From Paracoccaceae bacterium (lineage in GTDB: Bacteria; Pseudomonadota; Alphaproteobacteria; Rhodobacterales; Rhodobacteraceae): a stretch of DNA of 8,059 nt. The number at the start of each line of letters is the position of its first letter. The stretch's first letter is position 1. The translations under genes and the position numbers were made by a program. Below the pieces are notes generated by a model. It was not told where the DNA came from and did no database searches. It saw only the letters and a list, made by a program, of their open reading frames with translations. This document shows positions 1 to 6,210 of this stretch, piece by piece. The stretch spans positions 1 to 8,059 of the forward strand of contig WFTU01000110.1 of NCBI GenBank assembly GCA_015485375.1. The letters run 5' to 3'.

Positions 1-1395
1 GGCCAGGACCTCGTCGGCGCGGTAGATGCGCTTGGCGATGGTCTCGATCTTTTCGAACAGCGGCATGTCGTCGGGATAGAGCGGCGCGAATTGCGCGGCG
101 CCGCTGTCGGCCAGCTCCGCCACGCGGACGGCGAGATCTTTTGCGCCCGCACCACCGTCGGCCCAGTGTTTGCTGAGGATCGCTTCGGAGCCGTGGGTGT
201 TGACGTAATCCATCACCGCGGCCACCTCGGCGTCTGTATCGGTGACGAAATGGTTGATTGCCACCACCACCGGCACGCCGAAGGATTTGAGGTTCTCGAT
301 ATGGCGGCCGAGGTTGGGCGCGCCGTCCAGAACCGCCTGCACGTTTTCCTCGCCCAGATCGGCACGGGCCACGCCGCCGTTCATTTTCATGGCGCGGATC
401 GTGGCGACCAGCACCACCACGTCAGGCGCGATATTGGCTTTGCGGCATTTGATGTTCATGAATTTCTCGGCCCCGAGGTCGGCGCCGAAGCCGGCCTCTG
501 TCACCACATAATCCGCCAGCTTCAGCGCGGTTTTGGTGGCCACGACCGAATTGCAGCCGTGCGCGATATTGGCGAACGGGCCGCCATGGACGAAGGCAGG
601 GTTGTTTTCCAGCGTCTGCACCAGATTGGGCTGCATCGCCTGTTGCAGCAGAACAGTCATGGCGCCGTCGGCCTTCAGATCGCGACAATAGATCGGCGTG
701 CGGTCACGGCGATAGGCGACGATGATATTGCCGAGGCGTTCCTGCAGGTCCTCCAGATTGTCGGAGAGGCACAGGATCGCCATGACCTCGGAGGCCACCG
801 TGATGTCGAAACCGGTCTGGCGCGGGAAGCCGTTGGCGACACCGCCGAGCGAGGTCACGATATCGCGCAGCGCCCGGTCGTTCATGTCCTCCACCCGTTT
901 CCAGGTTACACGGCGTTCGTCGATTTCCAGCTCGTTGCCCCAATAGATATGGTTGTCGATCATGGCCGAGAGCAGGTTGTGCGCACTGGTGATGGCATGG
1001 AAATCGCCGGTGAAATGCAGGTTCATGTCCTCCATCGGGACCACCTGCGCGTAACCGCCGCCAGCCGCCCCGCCCTTCATGCCGAAACAGGGGCCGAGCG
1101 AGGCCTCGCGGATGCAGATCGTAGCGTTCTTGCCGATCAGGTTCAGCGCATCGCCGAGGCCGACCGTGGTGGTGGTTTTCCCCTCCCCCGCAGGTGTCGG
1201 GTTGATGGCGGTGACGAGGATCAGCTTGCCGTCGTCCTTGCCCTTTTGCGCGGCGATAAACTCGGCCGAGACCTTGGCCTTGTCGTGGCCGAAGGGCAGC
1301 AGGTCATCCGTGGGGATGCCCAGTTTCGCGCCTATCTCCTGAATGGGTTTCTTGTCGGCTTCGCGGGCGATCTCGATGTCGGTCTTGTATCCCAT
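1..1395 (-). CDS. fhs: Formate-tetrahydrofolate ligase (10-formyl-THF synthetase), 3' end outside window
   Basis: Fhs makes 10-formyltetrahydrofolate from formate, tetrahydrofolate and ATP in the cytoplasm, feeding purine and formyl-Met synthesis or running in reverse during oxidation of one-carbon units. The reading frame is open from ATG at 1395 to the window edge: 465 codons of a family that is usually about 555-560 residues, so roughly 90 C-terminal residues are missing. The protein begins MGYKTDIEIAREAD. Seen motifs: the ATP-binding loop TPAGEGKTTTT near residues 67-77, the conserved stretch EASLGPCFGMKGGAAGGGYA near 98-117, FTGDFHAIT near 129-137, and the family signature VATIRAMKMNGG near 331-342. 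AAGGAA at 1401-1406 sits 5 bases before the ATG. The gene follows the ftsH terminator, so it is probably a separate transcription unit. Identification is firm; what follows it cannot be seen. Confidence 0.96.
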   Translation of the reverse strand, partial: MGYKTDIEIAREADKKPIQEIGAKLGIPTDDLLPFGHDKAKVSAEFIAAQKGKDDGKLILVTAINPTPAGEGKTTTTVGLGDALNLIGKNATICIREASLGPCFGMKGGAAGGGYAQVVPMEDMNLHFTGDFHAITSAHNLLSAMIDNHIYWGNELEIDERRVTWKRVEDMNDRALRDIVTSLGGVANGFPRQTGFDITVASEVMAILCLSDNLEDLQERLGNIIVAYRRDRTPIYCRDLKADGAMTVLLQQAMQPNLVQTLENNPAFVHGGPFANIAHGCNSVVATKTALKLADYVVTEAGFGADLGAEKFMNIKCRKANIAPDVVVLVATIRAMKMNGGVARADLGEENVQAVLDGAPNLGRHIENLKSFGVPVVVAINHFVTDTDAEVAAVMDYVNTHGSEAILSKHWADGGAGAKDLAVRVAELADSGAAQFAPLYPDDMPLFEKIETIAKRIYRADEVLA

Positions 1396-1400
1396 GGAAT

Positions 1401-1406
1401 TTCCTT
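1401..1406 (-). promoter_or_regulatory. Ribosome binding site of fhs
   Basis: The minus strand reads AAGGAA, 5 bases before the ATG at 1395. It supports this ATG as the start and matches the usual N-terminus of the family. Confidence 0.6.
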
Positions 1407-1491
1407 TCAGGAGAGAAACGGCTTTCCCAATTGTTAGGAGGCTGTTCCCGTGAAGGCGAGGGTTTTTTCGACCTGCGAGGGACAAACTGCG

Positions 1492-1519
1492 ACAATTTGG
1501 CGATCAGTGTCGAAATTGT
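1492..1519. repeat. Inverted repeat in the ftsH-fhs gap (possible operator)
   Basis: Two perfect 7-base arms, acaattt at 1492-1498 and aaattgt at 1513-1519, are separated by 14 bases. The arm centres are 21 bases apart, about two helical turns, as in many sites bound by dimeric regulators. It lies about 100-125 bases upstream of the fhs start and downstream of the ftsH terminator, where an fhs control site would be expected. I could not find a convincing -35/-10 pair beside it, and AT-rich 7-base arms can arise by chance. Function is inference only. Confidence 0.3.
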
Positions 1520-1531
1520 GTATCGGACAAG

Positions 1532-1554
1532 AAAAAGGGGAGCCGAAGCTCCCC
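1532..1554 (-). terminator. Rho-independent terminator after ftsH
   Basis: On the minus strand GGGGAGC, the loop TTCG, then GCTCCCC form a perfect 7-bp stem closed by a C-G pair around a UUCG tetraloop, an unusually stable RNA hairpin. Five T residues follow at once (1536-1532). It begins 8 bases after the ftsH TAA at 1563-1565, which fits the end of the ftsH message. The complementary orientation lacks a T run, so it should act on minus-strand transcripts only. Confidence 0.9.
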
Positions 1555-1562
1555 GATCCTGT

Positions 1563-3473
1563 TTATCCTTGCGGCTGGGGTTCCATCCCGCCGTCGCCCT
1601 TGGGCTTGCGCACCTTGGGTATCGAGGCAACGCTTTCCGCATCGCCGCCCGAAGGGGTGTCATCCTCGTCCGAATCCCGGTTGAGCGCCTCGCCCGCAAT
1701 CACCTTGGTGATCTCGGAACCGGTCAGGGTTTCGTATTCCAGCAAGCCCTGCGCCAGATTTTCCAGATCCTGCGCCTGTTCGGTCAGGATGCGTTTGGCA
1801 GTCTCGAAACCCTCGTCCACCAGTCGGCGGACTTCGGCATCAATAAGCTCCTGCGTTTCGGGGCCGGCCTGCACACCGCCGCCCTGCGGGCCGAGGTAGG
1901 TCTGCTGTTCGGTGGAATACTCGATGTTGCCGAGTTTTTCCGACATGCCGAACTGCGTCACCATCGCACGGGCGATACGGGTCGCCTGCTGGATGTCCGA
2001 GGAAGCGCCGGAGGTTACGTTCTCCGGTCCGAAGGTCAGCGTCTCCGCCACTTTACCGCCCATCGCCATGGCGATTTTGGATTTGTATTTGGTCATGGTG
2101 ACAGACAACTGGTCGCGCTCCGGCAAGGACAGAACCAGACCCAGCGCACGGCCGCGCGGGATGATGGTGGCCTTGTGGATCGGGTCATGCTGCGGCACGT
2201 TGATGCCCACAATGGCATGGCCAGCCTCGTGATAGGCGGTGAGTTTCTTCTCGTCCTCGGTCATGACCATGGAACGGCGCTCGGCGCCCATCATGATCTT
2301 GTCCTTGGCGTTCTCGAAATCTTCCATGGTCAGGAACCGCTTGCCGGTGCGCGCCGCGCCAAGCGCCGCCTCGTTCACCAGATTGGCAAGATCGGCGCCC
2401 GAGAAACCGGGGGTGCCGCGGGCGATGATCCGCAGGTCCACATCGGGACCGAGCGGGGTTTTGCGGGCATGCACCTCGAGGATTTTCTGACGGCCCTTGA
2501 TGTCCGGATTGGGCACCTGCACCTGACGGTCGAAACGGCCGGGGCGCAGCAGTGCCGGATCCAGAACATCGGGACGGTTGGTCGCGGCCAGCAGGATCAC
2601 GCCTTCGTTGGCCTCGAACCCGTCCATTTCCACCAGCAACTGGTTGAGGGTCTGCTCGCGCTCGTCATTGCCACCGCCGTAACCGGCGCCACGATGACGA
2701 CCGACGGCGTCGATCTCGTCGATGAAAACAATACAGGGCGCATTCTTCTTCGCCTGCTCGAACATGTCGCGCACGCGGCTGGCACCCACACCGACGAACA
2801 TTTCCACGAAGTCGGAACCGGAGATGGTGAAGAAGGCCACGCCCGCCTCGCCCGCAATAGCACGGGCCAGCAGGGTTTTACCTGTTCCCGGAGGGCCAAC
2901 CAGCAGCGCGCCTTTCGGGATTTTGCCGCCAAGGCGGCTGAATTTCTGCGGATCGCGGAGGAACTCGACGATTTCCTCCAGCTCCTCTTTCGCCTCGTCG
3001 ATACCGGCGACATCGTCAAAGGTGACGCGCCCGTGTTTCTCGGTCAGCATTTTGGCCTTGGATTTGCCGAAGCCCATCGCCCCGCCTTTGCCGCCGCCCT
3101 GCATCCGGTTCATGAAGAACACCCAGACACCGATCAGCAACAGGAACGGCAACCATGCGCCGAGTGCCGACATCAGGCCGGACTGTTCCTGCGGGGCCAC
3201 CTCGATTTCAACGCCGGAGTTGCGTAGCTCGTCCACGATATCCACGCCCTCGGGCTGGATGGTGACCAGGTTGCTGGTGCCGGAACGGATATAGACCTTC
3301 TCGCCATCAAGGCGCACCGAATCCACTTCGCCCGCATCGACGCGGTCAAGGAAGCTGGAAAAGGAAATCTGGCTGGAACCGGTGGTCGTTGCCGGCCCGC
3401 TGAATATGTTGAACAGGGCTACCAACAGGAAAAAGAGCACCACCCAGAATGCGATATTTTTATTCTTGCCCAC
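1563..3473 (-). CDS. ftsH: ATP-dependent zinc metalloprotease FtsH
   Basis: FtsH is a hexameric inner-membrane AAA+ protease that degrades misassembled membrane proteins; in other Proteobacteria known substrates include LpxC and the heat-shock factor RpoH. Numbered from the GTG at 3473 (636 residues, normal for the family): membrane segment about 7-25, periplasmic domain about 30-102, second membrane segment about 104-121, Walker A GPPGTGKT 193-200, pore motif FVGVG 226-230, Walker B IVFIDEID 248-255, second region of homology about 298-316 with the RPGRFDR arginines, zinc site HEAGH 415-419, and the likely third zinc ligand Asp in SSDIQQA near 493. All key residues are present. An in-frame ATG at 3566 would add 31 residues with no FtsH character; GTG with GAGGAG 8 bases upstream gives the standard GKNKNIAFWVV start. 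The gene has its own probable heat-shock promoter and a strong terminator. Confidence 0.98.
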   Translation of the reverse strand: MGKNKNIAFWVVLFFLLVALFNIFSGPATTTGSSQISFSSFLDRVDAGEVDSVRLDGEKVYIRSGTSNLVTIQPEGVDIVDELRNSGVEIEVAPQEQSGLMSALGAWLPFLLLIGVWVFFMNRMQGGGKGGAMGFGKSKAKMLTEKHGRVTFDDVAGIDEAKEELEEIVEFLRDPQKFSRLGGKIPKGALLVGPPGTGKTLLARAIAGEAGVAFFTISGSDFVEMFVGVGASRVRDMFEQAKKNAPCIVFIDEIDAVGRHRGAGYGGGNDEREQTLNQLLVEMDGFEANEGVILLAATNRPDVLDPALLRPGRFDRQVQVPNPDIKGRQKILEVHARKTPLGPDVDLRIIARGTPGFSGADLANLVNEAALGAARTGKRFLTMEDFENAKDKIMMGAERRSMVMTEDEKKLTAYHEAGHAIVGINVPQHDPIHKATIIPRGRALGLVLSLPERDQLSVTMTKYKSKIAMAMGGKVAETLTFGPENVTSGASSDIQQATRIARAMVTQFGMSEKLGNIEYSTEQQTYLGPQGGGVQAGPETQELIDAEVRRLVDEGFETAKRILTEQAQDLENLAQGLLEYETLTGSEITKVIAGEALNRDSDEDDTPSGGDAESVASIPKVRKPKGDGGMEPQPQG

Positions 3474-3481
3474 GATGGTAT

Positions 3482-3487
3482 CTCCTC
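3482..3487 (-). promoter_or_regulatory. Ribosome binding site that fixes the GTG start of ftsH
   Basis: The minus strand reads GAGGAG with 8 bases to the GTG at 3473. No comparable site precedes the upstream in-frame ATG at 3566, and that ATG falls inside the predicted promoter, upstream of the expected transcription start. Both points favour the GTG. Confidence 0.8.
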
Positions 3488-3536
3488 GTTCGCAGCAGAT
3501 TTCGGCGTGAAACGACTCAGTCGCCACAGTTGCAGT

Positions 3537-3567
3537 GTAACATAGGCGCTGAATCTCGGTATTCAAC
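3537..3567 (-). promoter_or_regulatory. Probable RpoH (heat-shock) promoter of ftsH
   Basis: The minus strand reads GTTG at 3567-3564, 17 bases, then CCTATGTTAC at 3546-3537. The alphaproteobacterial heat-shock consensus, as I recall it, is CTTG-N17-CYTATNTNNG. All of CYTATNT is matched at exactly the expected spacing; the first base of the -35 box and the last G differ. Read as a vegetative promoter it is TTGAAT, 16 bases, TATGTT (4 of 6 in each box), so sigma-70 use is also possible. Transcription would begin near 3530, leaving a leader of about 57 bases. FtsH is a classic member of the heat-shock regulon, which supports the reading. Confidence 0.6.
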
Positions 3568-3575
3568 GTGTCATT

Positions 3576-3612
3576 AGGGCTTCATCCGCTCATCAACAGA
3601 TTGTTAAGCCCT
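3576..3612. repeat. Inverted repeat spanning the tilS stop codon
   Basis: The arms agggctt (3576-3582) and aagccct (3606-3612) are perfect 7-base complements around a 23-base loop that contains the tilS 3' end. On the plus strand the second arm runs into six T residues (3612-3617), giving a terminator-like form for antisense transcription. On the minus strand, the direction of the genes, no T run follows, so it would be at most an mRNA 3' hairpin at the end of tilS. The long loop makes either role uncertain. Confidence 0.3.
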
Positions 3613-4799
3613 TTTTTACCTTCTTTTAACCGACATGCCCAGCCATTGGCCATTCCGGCCAGCGGTGCAGCCACCAGAACTCCGTTTTTCCGCAGCGCCG
3701 GAGAGGCCAGCAAAACCTCCCGCGCATGGCCGGTTTCGCGCCAGTTTCCGCATTGTTGCAGCCCCTCCTCGCCCAAGGCACCGATGTGCGTCGCGCCGGG
3801 TGCGCCCGATTCTGCCTCTGCGATCCAGCGATTGTCCCAGACACCGTTTTCCAGCGACGCTGGCGGCGGCACCTTCGACACCTCTCTTCGCACAGAAATC
3901 TTGCCGGAACGTAAACGGATCACGCAGCCATGCAGGGTCCGCCCGTCGGGATCCTCGAGCAGCGCCACGAGACTGTCGAAACGCGGGCGATAGGGCGCAC
4001 CGGAAACCCAGCGCAATGCGCCCGCCATCAGGCGAAGGCGCAATTCGTCGGGGGCAAGGTCGAATGCGGCGCGCGTGATTTGCACCTCTCCGGCATCGGT
4101 GATTTCCAGCACGGCGTCGGCGAGCGCAACTGTATCAAGCTCCAGCACCGCTCGGGCGCGGCGCAGCCGGGTGGCAGTGTCGGCCAGCCCTTCGACCTCC
4201 AGTCCCAGCGCGGCGATCGCCTTGCGCGCCCTGACCCGGGCGTAATGCGGATCGTCGTTGGAAGGGTCATCCACCCAGTCGATCCCGCGATCGCGCAGAT
4301 AGGCGCGCAAATCCGCGCGCCGTGCGTGCAGCAGGGGCCTGATCCACGTCAGGCCCTCGTCTTGCCGCCGTTCGGCCATACCGGACAAGCCGTCCACACC
4401 GGACCCGCGCAGGAGGCGTAGCAACACCGTCTCCGCCTGATCGTCGAGGGTATGGCCAAGCGCAATATGGGTGATCCCCTGATCTCGCGCCCAGTCACCA
4501 ATCAGACGCAAGCGCGCGCGGCGGGCCTCCGATTGCAAGTTGCCCTTCCGGTCCCAGTCATGCCATTTCAACGTGACGTGCGGAACGCCAAACGTCTGGC
4601 AGAAACCGGCAACCATCGCCGCCTCGTCCGCGCCTTTGGGCCGCAAACCGTGATCAACCGTCACCGCGCGCAAGTCGTAGCGGGCGGCCAGCATATGCAG
4701 GAGCGCCATGGAGTCTCCGCCACCGGAAACGGCGACAGCCAACGTATCGGGAATGCCCGTCAGGCAGGCCTCGTTCAGCAACATGCCCTCCGCCGTCAA
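3582..4799 (-). CDS. tilS: tRNA(Ile)-lysidine synthetase TilS
   Basis: TilS converts the wobble cytidine of the AUA-reading tRNA-Ile to lysidine using ATP and lysine, which changes both codon and amino-acid identity; it is normally essential. Seen in the 405-residue frame: the N-type ATP pyrophosphatase loop SGGGDS at 25-30, VDHGLRP about 48-54, and the TilS motif LGHTLDDQAETVLLRLLRGSG at about 114-134. The rest matches the tRNA-contacting C-terminal part in position but is poorly conserved; E. coli TilS is somewhat longer (about 430 residues). The frame given starts at TTG (4799-4797), which overlaps the cpoB stop TGA (4798-4796), suggesting coupled translation. An ATG at 4784 is the alternative; GGAGG precedes it by only 2 bases, closer than usual. 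The N-terminal boundary is therefore uncertain by five residues, the function is not. Confidence 0.95.
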   Translation of the reverse strand: MTAEGMLLNEACLTGIPDTLAVAVSGGGDSMALLHMLAARYDLRAVTVDHGLRPKGADEAAMVAGFCQTFGVPHVTLKWHDWDRKGNLQSEARRARLRLIGDWARDQGITHIALGHTLDDQAETVLLRLLRGSGVDGLSGMAERRQDEGLTWIRPLLHARRADLRAYLRDRGIDWVDDPSNDDPHYARVRARKAIAALGLEVEGLADTATRLRRARAVLELDTVALADAVLEITDAGEVQITRAAFDLAPDELRLRLMAGALRWVSGAPYRPRFDSLVALLEDPDGRTLHGCVIRLRSGKISVRREVSKVPPPASLENGVWDNRWIAEAESGAPGATHIGALGEEGLQQCGNWRETGHAREVLLASPALRKNGVLVAAPLAGMANGWACRLKEGKKGLNNLLMSG

Positions 4800-5608
4800 G
4801 GGCAGGACAGGCTCTGTTTCCGGATGCCTATCTCGGCCGCCATTTCCGCGCCGCGTTCGGGATAGCGGATGGAAATCTCGTCGAAGGTCAGGCAGGCCTG
4901 CTCCACCTGTCCGAGCGCGCCGAGGCTGGTGGCGAGTTCAAGCAGGGATTGCGGCGCGAAATCACCGTCCGGCGCGCCGCTGAAACTGTCGAGGTAGTTG
5001 CGGGCGGCGTCGCCCCAGGCTTCCATCGCCGCAAAAGCCAGCCCGCGGCGATACTGCGCCTCGCTGGTCAGCGGGCCGCCGGGGTAGGTGGAAATGAAGG
5101 TGCCGAACATATCGGCCGCTGCCTGATAGTTACCGGCATCATACTGCGCCACAGCGGCGTCGAAACTGCGCTGTTCGTCCGAGGCAAGTTGCGGACCGTC
5201 CTGCGTTGCCTCGGCGGTTCCGCCGCCAAGTGGCACCGGATTGCCAAGGGTCGAGGTATCCCCGCCCTCCAGCTCTGTCAGGCGGAATTCGAGGTCACCG
5301 ATCCGGCGGGTTGCATCCTCGGCAATCAGTTGCACGCGGTTCTGCAGGGTTTCCACCCGTCCCAGCGCCGCGCTCAGCTCCGATTCCAGCATATTGAGGC
5401 GCTGCAGGACGGTGCCGACCGAATCCTGCGAAACACCGGAGTTGCCGGTGCTGAGAAGCTCGGTGCGCAAATCCTCCATCAACACGCTCAGCTTGGCGAT
5501 GTCCTGACGGACATCCTCCAGCGTCTGTGCTTCGGATTGTGCAAAGGCCGGCCATGAAAACAGGGCCAGAGCCGCCGCCACGATGATGACACGCATAGAA
5601 CCGATCAT
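4796..5608 (-). CDS. cpoB: Cell division coordinator CpoB (YbgF), Tol-Pal-associated periplasmic protein
   Basis: CpoB binds TolA in the periplasm and, in E. coli, coordinates Tol-Pal action with septal peptidoglycan synthesis. The 270-residue protein starts with a signal peptide (hydrophobic run about 7-22, likely cut after AFA at residue 23). Residues about 26-115 are rich in heptad-spaced Leu/Val/Ile with charged residues, the expected trimerising coiled coil. A Gly/Thr/Pro linker (about 115-142) leads to TPR-like helices from about 147 to 265, including FDAAVAQYDAGNYQAAADMF and the YRRGLAF repeat. The length is close to E. coli YbgF (about 263). The start ATG at 5608 has AGAGG 8 bases upstream; a second ATG four codons in has no good site. 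It begins 25 bases after pal, and its stop overlaps the tilS start. Two cysteines occur late (about 239 and 269) and could pair in the oxidising periplasm; that is inference. Confidence 0.93.
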   Translation of the reverse strand: MIGSMRVIIVAAALALFSWPAFAQSEAQTLEDVRQDIAKLSVLMEDLRTELLSTGNSGVSQDSVGTVLQRLNMLESELSAALGRVETLQNRVQLIAEDATRRIGDLEFRLTELEGGDTSTLGNPVPLGGGTAEATQDGPQLASDEQRSFDAAVAQYDAGNYQAAADMFGTFISTYPGGPLTSEAQYRRGLAFAAMEAWGDAARNYLDSFSGAPDGDFAPQSLLELATSLGALGQVEQACLTFDEISIRYPERGAEMAAEIGIRKQSLSCP

Positions 5609-5633
5609 TCCCGAAACCTCTCAGGATACAAGT

Positions 5634-6143
5634 TTAGCTGAGCGGCGCACCGCTGGTGACGATGGTAACGGCCCGACGGTTCTGCGACCAGCAGCTTTCA
5701 TCCGAACAGATCGCCAGCGGGCGCTCGCGGCCATAGCTGATGATGCTGATACGGCTGTCGGCCACACCCTTGGCGACAAGGTAGTCCCGCACCGCACTGG
5801 CACGACGCGAACCGAGCGCCATGTTGTAGTCGCGGGTGCCGCGTTCATCCGCATGACCTTCGATCAGAATGGTCACGCCCGGATTGGCAATCAGCCAGGC
5901 TGCCTGTTGGTCCAGAATGGCCGAGGCAGTCGGCGTCAGACCGGTCTGGTTAACCGCGAACAGCACCGTGTCACCGATGGTCTGCTGGAAATAGGCCAGC
6001 GAGGTTTCCTCGATCTGGCCGTTACCGGCACCCGCGCCGTTGGCGCCATTGCCGAACAATCCACCACCGGTGGTGCTGCAGGCTGCGGTGGTCAACAGGC
6101 CCAGAACAAGGGCTGTGCGTTTGACGTTTCTCGGAATTTTCAT
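5634..6143 (-). CDS. pal: Peptidoglycan-associated lipoprotein Pal
   Basis: Pal is an outer-membrane lipoprotein whose OmpA-like domain binds peptidoglycan and TolB, linking outer membrane and wall. The 169-residue precursor has a basic N-terminus (MKIPRNVKRT), a hydrophobic segment and a lipobox ending TTAAC, so Cys22 would be the lipidated first residue. A Gly/Asn-rich linker (about 26-42) precedes the OmpA-like domain (about 52-162). Its peptidoglycan-binding core is visible as EGHADERGTRDYNMALGSRRA (about 95-115), with SYGRERP and NRRAV near the end. A Cys pair in AICSDESCW (146 and 151) might form a disulfide. AGAGG lies 8 bases before the ATG. The gene is 67 bases after tolB and 25 before cpoB, the standard order. 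The lipobox has Thr rather than Leu at -3, slightly off the consensus but compatible with lipidation. Confidence 0.96.
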   Translation of the reverse strand: MKIPRNVKRTALVLGLLTTAACSTTGGGLFGNGANGAGAGNGQIEETSLAYFQQTIGDTVLFAVNQTGLTPTASAILDQQAAWLIANPGVTILIEGHADERGTRDYNMALGSRRASAVRDYLVAKGVADSRISIISYGRERPLAICSDESCWSQNRRAVTIVTSGAPLS

Positions 6144-6161
6144 GCTCTCTACCTCTATTTT

Positions 6162-6174
6162 GGGCCGTTGGCCC
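6162..6174. repeat. Small GC hairpin in the tolB-pal gap
   Basis: gggcc (6162-6166) and ggccc (6170-6174) form a 5-bp GC stem with a 3-base loop about 20 bases before the pal start and just upstream of its ribosome binding site. No T run follows on the minus strand, so it is not a normal terminator. It might help stabilise or set the level of the downstream message; the stem is short and chance is possible. Confidence 0.3.
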
Positions 6175-6210
6175 TTTGTATCACGTTTTCACATCCGTTG
6201 GAACGGCGTT

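Noticed and set aside
91..1437. Long plus-strand open frame (448 codons) opposite fhs
   Set aside because: The minus strand encodes conserved Fhs throughout. The plus-frame product is His/Arg/Gly-rich low-information sequence typical of the complement of a high-GC gene.
1431..3227. Very long plus-strand open frame (598 codons) opposite ftsH
   Set aside because: It is the complement of FtsH with all its motifs intact. The His/Gln/Arg-rich composition matches a codon-bias shadow, and nothing in it resembles a known domain.
6195..6206. Inverted repeat ccgtt-gg-aacgg in the tolB-pal gap
   Set aside because: The loop of two bases is too small for the full stem, leaving about four pairs; too weak to call.
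6144..6210. Separate promoter for pal
   Set aside because: I looked for -35/-10 pairs in the gap and found none better than 3 of 6 matches in the -10 box; read-through from tolB is simpler.
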